DNA of 6,611 bases from contig CAZVAQ010000179.1 of the NCBI GenBank assembly GCA_964625145.1, positions 1 to 6,611 on the forward strand, read 5' to 3'. The translations under genes and the position numbers were made by a program. The notes below the pieces were generated by a model. It did not search any database. It saw only the letters and a program-made list of their open reading frames with translations, and was not told the origin of the DNA. The stretch is from CAYTRP01 sp964625145. GTDB lineage: Bacteria; Sumerlaeota; Sumerlaeia; SLMS01; JAHLLQ01. Of the stretch, positions 1 to 5,381 are shown piece after piece. Positions within the stretch are counted from its first letter, which is position 1; each line of letters starts with the position of its first letter.

Positions 1-266
1 GAGAGCTCGATCCGGTCGCCCAGATACTCCAGATTCGACGCAGTTCCCCCGCCCATCTCCACCCACACGCAGCCGGGCTGGGCGGGAAGGGAGTTGTAGA
101 GCGTCTGCCGCCCCTTCAGCAGCCGCTTGCGGAAGGCATCATAGCCATGCGCCTGCTTGCTGTAGAAGCTCTCCAGCCGTTCCTTGTGGCTCTTCCCGCG
201 AATCGGCGACAGGGCCAGATGATACAGCACCCGCAAGGTCGAAAGAAACCCACCACGCTCACTCAT
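1..266 (-). CDS. btaB: BtaB-like SAM-dependent methyltransferase (betaine lipid synthesis), N-terminal part
   Basis: This is the first 88 codons of a gene that runs off the left edge. Residues 67-78 (VWVEMGGGTASN) are a class I methyltransferase motif I, the glycine-rich SAM-binding loop. The preceding stretch, ESFYSKQAHGYDAFRKRLL at residues 32-50, followed by WVEMGGGT, resembles the methyltransferase half of fungal and algal BTA1 and bacterial BtaB. Those enzymes N-methylate diacylglyceryl-homoserine to the betaine lipid DGTS. The family assignment comes from remembered motif similarity, not a search. The ATG at 264-266 was chosen because similarity-like sequence starts soon after it; no clear Shine-Dalgarno precedes it. 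It lies 85 bases downstream of the FKBP gene on the same strand. If the call is right, btaA (3-amino-3-carboxypropyl transferase) should be nearby to the left. A different lipid or small-molecule methyltransferase is the main alternative. Confidence 0.6.
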   Translation of the reverse strand, partial: MSERGGFLSTLRVLYHLALSPIRGKSHKERLESFYSKQAHGYDAFRKRLLKGRQTLYNSLPAQPGCVWVEMGGGTASNLEYLGDRIEL

Positions 267-290
267 GGAGAACCGTGTCTTCAGGCGGAA

Positions 291-310
291 TAAGAAGCGG
301 GGGACCCCGC
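291..310 (-). terminator. Possible weak intrinsic terminator after the FKBP gene
   Basis: Read on the minus strand, a GCGGG stem, GTCC loop and CCCGC stem are followed by TTCTTATT. The hairpin lies about 40 bases beyond the FKBP stop and just before the methyltransferase gene. The stem is only five pairs and the U-tract is interrupted, so termination would be partial at best. Confidence 0.3.
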
Positions 311-351
311 CCATCCAGGCGAAATCCCCGACTCAGCACTCAGGAACTGCC

Positions 352-1089
352 TCACTTGATCTCCAGCAACTCCACGTCGAACACCAACAGGCTGTTGGGC
401 GGGATGCCTGGGCGGCCGCCGGCGCCGTAGGCCATGTCCGGATGAATCCAGAAGCGGTACTTGGAGCCGACGGGCATGTGCTGCAAGCCCTCGGTCCAGC
501 CCTTGATCACGCCATTGAGGGGGAACTCCGCCGGCTGGTTGCGCTTGTAGGAACTGTCGAACTCCGTGCCATCCAGCAGCGTCCCCTTGTAGTGCACCTT
601 CACGGTGCTCGACGCCGTGGGCTTGGCGCCATCGTCCTTGCCGGGCTCGAGGACCTTGTACTGCAGGCCGCTCCCGGTGGTCACGACACCTTCGGCGGTC
701 TTGTTGGCGGCCAGGAATTCCGTGGCCTTGGCCAGATTCTCTTCACCCTGCCGTGCTTGTTGGGCCACTGCGCGCTCCCGTATCCTTTGAGTCAACTCCC
801 GCATCACCGTCGTCAGTTCCTGATTGTCCAGCGCGAGCTCCTCGTCGGCCAGCGCCGCCTTGAAGCCGGCCTCGAAGGCCTTGAAGTCCATGGTCTCCTC
901 GGCCTGCTTGAACTGCCGGCCGAGCTGCACGCCCCAAGCGTAGCCGAACTTCTGCGCGTCGGTTTCCAGAACCACCTTCCCGGCGCCCTGCGCGGCAGCG
1001 GGTGCGGCTTGCTCATCAGCGAACGCAGGCGCCGCAATAGCCAGCGCGGCCACCAGCGGAAGCGTCTTCATCAGTCGAAACATGGTCAT
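352..1089 (-). CDS. Periplasmic FKBP-type peptidyl-prolyl cis-trans isomerase (FkpA/Mip-like)
   Basis: A 245-residue protein with the FkpA/Mip architecture: signal peptide at about 1-24 (ending AFA|DE), an alpha-helical FKBP N-terminal dimerisation region at about 40-130, and a C-terminal FKBP catalytic domain at about 140-245. Expected pocket residues are visible: Y167 and F177-D178 in VHYKGTLLDGTEFDSSY, V194-I195 and W198 in NGVIKGWTEGL, Y221 in MAYG, and F237 near the end. It should isomerise prolyl bonds and act as a chaperone for envelope proteins outside the cytoplasm. The start at 1089 is preceded by AAGAGGA four bases upstream, which favours it over the in-frame ATGs at residues 3 and 7. 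The next gene upstream on this strand is the NlpD-like factor, 197 bases away, so the two may be transcribed separately. The family call is very secure; FkpA versus Mip naming is not. Confidence 0.95.
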   Translation of the reverse strand: MTMFRLMKTLPLVAALAIAAPAFADEQAAPAAAQGAGKVVLETDAQKFGYAWGVQLGRQFKQAEETMDFKAFEAGFKAALADEELALDNQELTTVMRELTQRIRERAVAQQARQGEENLAKATEFLAANKTAEGVVTTGSGLQYKVLEPGKDDGAKPTASSTVKVHYKGTLLDGTEFDSSYKRNQPAEFPLNGVIKGWTEGLQHMPVGSKYRFWIHPDMAYGAGGRPGIPPNSLLVFDVELLEIK

Positions 1090-1255
1090 ACCATCCTCTT
1101 GGCAAAGTCATCGGCACAAGCCACCCGCACCCTCCCCGCCGCGCCCCGACGCGACAAGCGGTTTCCCCTTGGGAGAGACCATGCAACTGCTCGCCAAGCC
1201 TTGGCAGAGGCCATCCCAGCTTCTCGCCACGGCGCAGCGCGTAGCGCGAAGCCAC

Positions 1256-1291
1256 GTCCCTACTGTCCCTGCTATCCCTTCTTCCTTTAAG
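1256..1291. repeat. 9-bp degenerate tandem repeat at the 3' end of the NlpD-like gene
   Basis: On the plus strand, three good units, GTCCCTACT, GTCCCTGCT and ATCCCTTCT, are followed by a decayed unit, TCCTTTAAG. The minus strand is therefore purine-rich (AGYAGGGAC-like) and is sense for the gene ending here, whose TAA stop (1287-1289) lies in the last decayed unit. The same 9-bp family flanks the four-helix gene. The rest of the 1090-1286 gap holds a small palindrome, GCCAAGCCTTGGC at 1193-1205, and a GCGC-rich stretch at 1232-1251; I see no gene in it. Confidence 0.75.
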
Positions 1292-2378
1292 GCAAAAACG
1301 GCAACGGATCCACCGCATCGCCGCGGCGGCGGATCTGAAAATGCAGGTACGGGCGGCCATCCGGGCCGTCATCGCCCGAGCGCGCGATGACCTGGCCGCG
1401 TTGCACCCGTTGGTCCACGCGCACCAGAACCTCGCTGTTGTAGGCATAGCAGGTCGCCAGGCCGTCGTCATGGTTGATGATCACCATGTTGCCGTAGGCG
1501 CTGATGGTGCGGCCGGCATAAACCACGGTGCCATCCCGCGCTGCACGCACCGGCGTCCCCACCGGGGCGGCGATGTCCACCCCGACGTGCTTGCTGGTGC
1601 TGGTCTTCTCGAATCCCTTCAGGACCCGGCCCTCCACCGGCCATTGGAACCCGCGGGAGCTGACGCGTCCGGGCTCCACGCCTCCGGACGGAAACACCGC
1701 CGTGGGGGTGGCCATGGCCAGACCCGACGGCCGCGACAAGCCGCCACCGGGAACGGTCTCCACCGGCGGTGGAGGCTCGCCCGTATTGGTCGGGTGGCCG
1801 CTGGAATCCAGCCGGATGGGGATCCGCAGCACCTGGCCGACCTCGAGTTGGGCGCGCTCCGACAACCCGTTCGCCCGGGCCAATTCGTTGACCGTCACGC
1901 CGTTCTCGTTGGAGATCTTCCAGAGCGAGTCCCCCGGCTGCACCGTCACCATGCGGGGGCGATAGGTGGCCGTGGCCCGCGGGGTCCCGTTCACCGTGGC
2001 GGGGGACTGCAGCACGCGCGGCGGAGAGGCGCTGCGCGCTGGTGCCGTCGAACGCGGTGCGGTCGGGCGAGAGGCCGATGATGGTGCGGCGGAACCGCTG
2101 ACGCGCCCCGATACTATCGGCCGCCGGGCGCCGGGGATGTACAGCCGCGAGCCCGCCACGGGCTGGGCGCCATTCGCCAACCGGTTCTCGCGCGCCACGA
2201 CGGCGGAGCTGACGCCATAGCGCTGGGCAATGGATTCGAGGCTCTCGCCCGCCTGGACCTGATGGTACGTCCCCGCCTGGGCCGGCGCCACCGCCGGAAG
2301 TCCAAGGCACAACGCACCCAGCATCACCCCCATCAGGGCGATCCGGCGGATGCTATCGCTGGGACTCCGGAAAGGCAT
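1287..2378 (-). CDS. NlpD-like secreted LysM-LysM-LytM/M23 protein, probably a non-catalytic amidase activator
   Basis: A 363-residue protein: signal peptide at about 1-35 (APAQA|G), LysM 1 at about 37-82 (TYHQVQAGESLESIAQRYG), a Ser/Pro/Ala linker, LysM 2 at about 143-187 (MVTVQPGDSLWKISNENG), a Pro/Gly-rich linker, and a LytM (peptidase M23) domain at about 244-363. The LysM domains should bind peptidoglycan. Zinc ligands H264, D268 and H346 appear present, but both usual catalytic histidines are replaced: the YAHL-type motif reads YAYN (311-314) and the HLHF-type motif reads YLHF (344-347). This, and the ending DPLPFLP, resembles E. coli NlpD, which activates a cell-wall amidase rather than cutting itself. 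There is no lipobox, so it would be periplasmic rather than a lipoprotein. The ATG at 2376-2378 was chosen because a signal peptide follows directly; the frame stays open to 2573 but that stretch looks non-coding. No strong ribosome binding site is visible. Confidence 0.88.
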   Translation of the reverse strand: MPFRSPSDSIRRIALMGVMLGALCLGLPAVAPAQAGTYHQVQAGESLESIAQRYGVSSAVVARENRLANGAQPVAGSRLYIPGARRPIVSGRVSGSAAPSSASRPTAPRSTAPARSASPPRVLQSPATVNGTPRATATYRPRMVTVQPGDSLWKISNENGVTVNELARANGLSERAQLEVGQVLRIPIRLDSSGHPTNTGEPPPPVETVPGGGLSRPSGLAMATPTAVFPSGGVEPGRVSSRGFQWPVEGRVLKGFEKTSTSKHVGVDIAAPVGTPVRAARDGTVVYAGRTISAYGNMVIINHDDGLATCYAYNSEVLVRVDQRVQRGQVIARSGDDGPDGRPYLHFQIRRRGDAVDPLPFLP

Positions 2379-2519
2379 GGGGCACACATTCGGGCGCAGG
2401 TCACCATGATTCTCTGTCACGCAACTCACCACCCCCCCAACACCGTCAAGCCAAAGGCGGTGGGGAGGGAAGTTGGGATTGAAGGTGGTTGGGGCTCTGC
2501 CGGGCGCGGCGGGTGGGCT

Positions 2520-2537
2520 GCCAAGCAGGAGCTTGGC
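2520..2537 (-). other. Hairpin downstream of ribE
   Basis: A perfect seven-pair inverted repeat (GCCAAGC and GCTTGGC) with a four-base loop lies 33 bases beyond the ribE stop. No T-tract follows on the minus strand, so it is not a canonical intrinsic terminator. It could protect the ribE mRNA 3' end or assist Rho. In the rest of the 2379-2569 gap I see only a lone TTGACG (a possible -35, minus strand) without a convincing -10. Confidence 0.4.
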
Positions 2538-2563
2538 GCTCCATAGGTGGCGCTCCCCATCTT

Positions 2564-2591
2564 CCGCCTTCATCCTTCCGCCTTCATCCTT
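2564..2591. repeat. Two perfect copies of a 14-bp repeat at the ribE stop
   Basis: The plus strand holds CCGCCTTCATCCTT twice in exact tandem, preceded by a decayed partial copy. On the minus (sense) strand the unit is AAGGATGAAGGCGG. The first-read copy encodes the last residues of RibE (RMKAE) and the second carries its TGA stop. The family matches the array at the end of yidD. Confidence 0.85.
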
Positions 2592-3172
2592 CCCAAATGC
2601 CTGGCCACGTACTTCCCGATCATGTCGCTTTCGAGGTTCACGCGGGCGCCGATGGGGGTTTCGGAGAGGGTCGTGCGCTCCCAGGTCTCCGGGATGATCC
2701 AGACGGAAAAGCCGTCGTCGGTCAGCTCGACCAGCGTGAGGCTGATGCCGTCGACAGCGATGGAGCCTTTCGGGATGGAGGCTTCGAGAATCTCACGCGG
2801 GGCGTCGAACCACAACTCGTGGGATTCCCCGTCGCGGCGCACGGACCGCAGGCGGCCGGTGGTGTCCACATGGCCGGAAACCAGATGCCCGCCAAGGCGA
2901 TCACCCAAGGCCATGGCGCGCTCCAGATTGACGCGCTGCCCGGCGCGCCAATCGCCCAGCGAGGTCTTGGCCAGGGTTTCCGGCGTCGCGAAGACTGTAA
3001 ATACATCATCCTTGACGGATTCAACTGTCAGGCAACATCCATTGACCGCTATGCTCTCCCCCCGAACCAGCCGTCCCGTCCATTCCGGCACCGCCACGGC
3101 CAGCTCCAACCCACCCCCCCGCTCCGCCACGCGCTCCACAACGCCCATTGTCTGAATCAAACCAGTGAACAT
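2570..3172 (-). CDS. ribE: Riboflavin synthase (alpha chain)
   Basis: Converts two 6,7-dimethyl-8-ribityllumazine molecules to riboflavin and 5-amino-6-ribitylamino-uracil, in the cytoplasm. At 200 residues it has the usual length. It starts with the hallmark MFTGLI and shows the internal duplication of two lumazine-binding domains: about 1-88 (IAVNGCCLTVESV at 41-53) and about 89-190 (GGHLVSGHVD at 94-103, IAVDGISLTLVEL at 138-150). The C-terminal NLESDMIGKYVARHL is typical of the family. The last five residues, MKAEG, are encoded by a 14-bp tandem repeat that also supplies the stop. A GAGGGGGA stretch lies about 12 bases upstream of the start. It follows yidD at a 33-base distance, where yidC would be expected. 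No FMN riboswitch or other rib genes are seen here. Confidence 0.96.
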   Translation of the reverse strand: MFTGLIQTMGVVERVAERGGGLELAVAVPEWTGRLVRGESIAVNGCCLTVESVKDDVFTVFATPETLAKTSLGDWRAGQRVNLERAMALGDRLGGHLVSGHVDTTGRLRSVRRDGESHELWFDAPREILEASIPKGSIAVDGISLTLVELTDDGFSVWIIPETWERTTLSETPIGARVNLESDMIGKYVARHLGRMKAEG

Positions 3173-3192
3173 AGCCCGGCAGTCCCCCTCTT

Positions 3193-3220
3193 TATCCTTA
3201 ATCCTTTAGCCTTTATCCTT
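3193..3220. repeat. 14-bp degenerate tandem repeat at the yidD stop
   Basis: On the minus strand the two units are AAGGATAAAGGCTA (3220-3207) and AAGGATTAAGGATA (3206-3193). The first matches the ribE repeat unit AAGGATGAAGGCGG at 11 of 14 positions. The TAA stop of yidD (3206-3208) spans the junction of the two units, and the last residues of YidD (KDKG) are repeat-encoded. The array occupies most of the yidD-ribE gap. Confidence 0.8.
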
Positions 3221-3526
3221 CAACAAATACCACTCGTCCTCTATCTCCACCGGCGCCGGGTCGTGACCGCCTTTGCAGAGGGGGTGGCAGCGGGCGATGC
3301 GCAAGACGATGAGGCCGATCGCGCGCCATGCCGGCTTGGTCCGCAGGACGTCCAAGGCGTATTGGCTGCAGGTGGGCTGAAAGCGGCAATTGCCGGCCAG
3401 CAGAAGGCCGACGGTGTTGCGGTACAGCAGGACCAGCGCGATCAGGACCCGGCGGAGGAGACGGGAGAGGGCGAGGACTGCTTCCGGGGGTCGGGACCGG
3501 CCCACAGGCCAAGGGCGTGCAGACAT
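3206..3526 (-). CDS. yidD: Membrane protein insertion efficiency factor YidD
   Basis: A small inner-membrane-associated protein that assists YidC-dependent insertion. The family core is clear: a hydrophobic, basic helix at about 20-43 (LSRLLRRVLIALVLLYRN), CRFQPTCSQYAL at 47-58 with C47 and C53, and RCHPLCKGGHDPAP at 79-92. At 106 residues it is longer than the usual 70-85, because the chosen ATG (3524-3526) lies 85 bases inside rnpA; a GTG at 3503-3505 would give a protein seven residues shorter. Either start overlaps rnpA, which is common for this pair and suggests translational coupling. The C-terminus runs into a tandem repeat. The neighbouring yidC, usual in this cluster, is missing. Confidence 0.93.
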   Translation of the reverse strand: MSARPWPVGRSRPPEAVLALSRLLRRVLIALVLLYRNTVGLLLAGNCRFQPTCSQYALDVLRTKPAWRAIGLIVLRIARCHPLCKGGHDPAPVEIEDEWYLLKDKG

Positions 3527-3873
3527 CGGCGAAACTCCTCGCGCAGGAGGTGGCCGTCGGCAGTGGCGGCGCGGAACCGGGCGTTCACGACCAGGTCGTG
3601 CCCGGGCGTGATCTGGTCGTAGTCCAGCCGAAATGCCTCGCGCAGACGGCGCTTCACGCGATTGCGCACGACGGCCTTTCCCACGCGCCGTGAGACGGTA
3701 AGTCCAAGGCGCGTGGGCAGGCCAGCGTTTTCACGCGGCGCCGCATAAATCACCAAATGGGAGCGAACGGATTTGTTCTCGAGAGCCAGCACGCGGAGAA
3801 ACTCCCCGCGCTTGGTCAGGCGCATCCACGGCCGAAAACTCAGGCCAGAGCGCGCCGTGCGGTCGTCGGTCAC
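3442..3873 (-). CDS. rnpA: Ribonuclease P protein component
   Basis: The protein subunit of RNase P, which with the RNA subunit removes 5' leaders from pre-tRNAs. With the GTG start it is 143 residues. LSFRPWMRLTKRGEFLRV at 11-28 is the N-terminal beta strand and helix of the family, and VVRNRVKRRLREAFR at 68-82 is the RNR motif; GHDLVVNARFRAA follows. The GTG at 3871-3873 was chosen because it overlaps the rpmH stop (GTGA), a coupling arrangement, and keeps the conserved LSF segment; an ATG at 3823-3825 would cut that segment off. The C-terminal RKQSSPSPVSSAGS looks disordered and is encoded where yidD overlaps. The frame continues open upstream through rpmH on the same strand, but that part is not real protein. 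Confidence 0.95.
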   Translation of the reverse strand: MTDDRTARSGLSFRPWMRLTKRGEFLRVLALENKSVRSHLVIYAAPRENAGLPTRLGLTVSRRVGKAVVRNRVKRRLREAFRLDYDQITPGHDLVVNARFRAATADGHLLREEFRRCLHALGLWAGPDPRKQSSPSPVSSAGS

Positions 3874-4010
3874 CCGGAGACGGTCAGGCGGTAACGGCCC
3901 TTGGCACGGCGACGGGCGAGAACCTTGCGCCCGGCCTTGGTGGCCATGCGCGCGCGAAAGCCGTGCTTCTTCACACGGCGGCGGTTGTTGGGCTGAAAAG
4001 TGCGCTTCAT
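3870..4010 (-). CDS. rpmH: 50S ribosomal protein L34
   Basis: A 46-residue, highly basic protein of the large ribosomal subunit. It begins MKRTFQPNNRRRVKKHGFRA, continues RMATKAGRKVLARRRAKGR and ends YRLTVSG: the complete L34 signature at normal length. The ATG at 4008-4010 has GAGAGGA (4021-4027 on the plus strand) ten bases upstream. Its TGA shares bases with the rnpA GTG. It is the first gene of the rpmH-rnpA-yidD cluster and probably has its own promoter in the gap behind lipA. Confidence 0.98.
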   Translation of the reverse strand: MKRTFQPNNRRRVKKHGFRARMATKAGRKVLARRRAKGRYRLTVSG

Positions 4011-4045
4011 GGTCGGATAATCCTCTCGGAGTCAAAGGGCCGTCG

Positions 4046-4074
4046 ATTGGCCTCATCGGCCGACCCCGCGTCAA
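4046..4074 (-). promoter_or_regulatory. Candidate promoter for rpmH-rnpA-yidD
   Basis: On the minus strand TTGACG (4074-4069), a five-of-six match to the sigma-70 -35 box, is followed after 17 bases by GCCAAT, only three of six to the -10 box. It lies 36 bases upstream of the rpmH start and 91 beyond the lipA stop. The poor -10 makes this a weak call. Confidence 0.25.
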
Positions 4075-4088
4075 GGGGGAAGAGCAGT

Positions 4089-4130
4089 GAATTGGGAATT
4101 CGGCAATGCAGAAGTCGGAATTCAGAAAGG
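4089..4130. repeat. AATTC-rich degenerate low-complexity repeat
   Basis: Between rpmH and lipA the plus strand cycles through AATTGGG, AATTCGGC, AATGCAGA, AGTCGG, AATTCAG and AAAGG, a degenerate repeat of roughly 6-8 bases. Its AT-rich composition is unlike the surrounding GC-rich DNA. I recall similar GAATTC-rich intergenic strings in planctomycete and related genomes, often mis-called as small ORFs. No function can be assigned. Confidence 0.55.
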
Positions 4131-4164
4131 GGGGAGGCAGGGCCTGGTTTACCAGACACAGCTC

Positions 4165-5115
4165 CTAGATCCCCTCGCTTTGCTCCTCGGCGTGGTAGCT
4201 GGAGCGAACCATGGGGCCGGATTCGACGTGGCCCAGGCCCATGGCCTCGCCTTCGCGCTTGAGCTGGGCGAATTCGTCGGGGTGGACGAACCGCTCGATG
4301 GGCAGGTGCTTGGGCGATGGCTGCAGGTACTGGCCGATGGTGAAGATGTCGCATTCGATGGCGACCAGGTCGCGCATGATCTCGCGGACCTCGTCGAGGG
4401 TCTCGCCCAAGCCCAACATGATGCCGGTCTTGGTCTTCAGGCCGGCGGCCTTGGCCCATTCCAGGACTTGGAGCGAGCGGGCGTAGACGGCTTGCGGCCG
4501 TACGCGCGAATACAGGCGGGGGACCGTCTCGAGGTTGTGGTTCAGGATCTCCGGCCGGGCGTCAAAAACCGCGTCCAGCGACTCGCGCCGCCCAAGGAAA
4601 TCCGGGATCAGCACCTCAACCCGGCAGTCGGGGGACTTCCAGCGGATCTGGCGGATGGTTTCGGCAAAGATGGCCGAACCACCATCCAACAATTCGTCGC
4701 GGTTGACGGAGGTGATGACCGCATGGCGCAGCTTCATGGAGCGGACGGATTCGGCGACGCGGCGGGGTTCGTCCAGATCAAGATCGCCGGGGCGGCCGGT
4801 CTTGACGGCGCAAAAGCCGCACGAGCGGGTGCAGGTATCGCCCAGGATCATGAAGGTGGCGGTACCGCGCGTCCAGCATTCGCCGAGGTTGGGGCACTGG
4901 GCCTCTTCGCACACGGTGTTGAGGGACTTGTCGTCGACGAGGCTGCGGATGCGGCTGTACCCGGCGCCGGTGCCAATGCGCCCGCGGATCCACGGCGGCA
5001 GCCGACGGCCGATGGCCTTGAGCTGGGTGGGCGTCAGACTCCCCGGATGATACCCGCCCGGGCCCAGCGGAGCGGGATCAGGGGCGGTGGGGGGTGGATC
5101 AATGGTGATGGGCAT
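4165..5115 (-). CDS. lipA: Lipoyl synthase (radical SAM)
   Basis: Inserts two sulfur atoms into protein-bound octanoyl groups to form lipoyl cofactors of 2-oxoacid dehydrogenases and the glycine cleavage H protein. The 316-residue protein has both iron-sulfur sites: the auxiliary cluster C69, C74 and C80 (CEEAQCPNLGEC) and the radical SAM cluster C95, C99 and C102 (CTRSCGFC). MILGDTCTRSCGFC, NHNLETVPRLY, KTGIMLGLGE and the C-terminal RSSYHAEE (303-310, with the serine ligand of the auxiliary cluster) are typical. The ATG at 5113-5115 has GGAGGA 12 bases upstream, a little far. The frame is open to 5292, but that extension is repeat-encoded SLL units and is unlikely to be protein. No lipB is nearby. 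It is divergent from the four-helix gene. Confidence 0.97.
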   Translation of the reverse strand: MPITIDPPPTAPDPAPLGPGGYHPGSLTPTQLKAIGRRLPPWIRGRIGTGAGYSRIRSLVDDKSLNTVCEEAQCPNLGECWTRGTATFMILGDTCTRSCGFCAVKTGRPGDLDLDEPRRVAESVRSMKLRHAVITSVNRDELLDGGSAIFAETIRQIRWKSPDCRVEVLIPDFLGRRESLDAVFDARPEILNHNLETVPRLYSRVRPQAVYARSLQVLEWAKAAGLKTKTGIMLGLGETLDEVREIMRDLVAIECDIFTIGQYLQPSPKHLPIERFVHPDEFAQLKREGEAMGLGHVESGPMVRSSYHAEEQSEGI

Positions 5116-5190
5116 GGTCGCGGCGGGTCCTCCGAAGCGCGGGGATCCAACCCCGAAGGAGGCCGGGCTGACAAGGGATAAGGCGCTGGG

Positions 5191-5246
5191 AGGGATCAGG
5201 AGGGACAACAGAGACAGGAGGGACAAAAGAGACGGTAGAGACGAGG
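5191..5246. repeat. 9-bp tandem repeat array, purine-rich on plus (left arm of inverted pair 1)
   Basis: Units after an initial decayed AGGGATCAGG are AGGGACAAC, AGAGACAGG, AGGGACAAA, AGAGACGGT and AGAGACGAG: exact 9-bp spacing with consensus AGRGACRNN. Positions 5210-5246 match the reverse complement of 5320-5356 at 30 of 37 bases. The array lies upstream of lipA; read in the lipA frame the 9-bp period encodes repeated SLL and keeps that frame open. Confidence 0.85.
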
Positions 5247-5319
5247 CGGATTCGCTTTTATGTCGCTTTTTGGTTGCATTGGCCGCCATCATCTCCTAGA
5301 AGAAAAAGCAAAGTCATCA

Positions 5320-5356
5320 CCTTCTCTCTGCCGTCTCTGGTGTCCCTGCTGTCCCT
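5320..5356. repeat. 9-bp tandem repeat array, pyrimidine-rich on plus (right arm of inverted pair 1)
   Basis: After CCTTCTCTCT come GCCGTCTCT, GGTGTCCCT and GCTGTCCCT, with the same 9-bp period as the left arm but inverted. The 73-base spacer between the arms contains GCTTTTT and AAAAAGC, which could pair inside the same long hairpin. The array ends 25 bases before the four-helix start codon. Confidence 0.85.
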
Positions 5357-5381
5357 AAACCCCTCCTCGGAGGCCCCCATC

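Noticed and set aside
1193..1205. Palindrome GCCAAGCCTTGGC as an operator
   Set aside because: It is a single short copy with no promoter around it; similarity to the hairpin stem at 2520-2537 may be chance.
265..1290. Long plus-strand open frame opposite the FKBP gene
   Set aside because: It is antisense to a clear FKBP gene, has no recognisable domain, and arises from high GC codon use.
2379..2573. N-terminal extension of the NlpD-like protein to an ATG at 2573
   Set aside because: It would start inside the ribE stop repeat and place about 65 non-conserved residues before an obvious signal peptide.
2489..3622. Long plus-strand open frame opposite ribE and yidD
   Set aside because: It runs through two well-supported minus-strand genes and the intergenic repeats and shows no protein motif.
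4011..4164. Chromosome origin near rpmH
   Set aside because: No TTATCCACA-type DnaA boxes, no AT-rich unwinding region and no dnaA are present in the window.
5191..5356. CRISPR array
   Set aside because: Units are 9 bp and contiguous, without unique spacers of 25-40 bp, and there are no cas genes.
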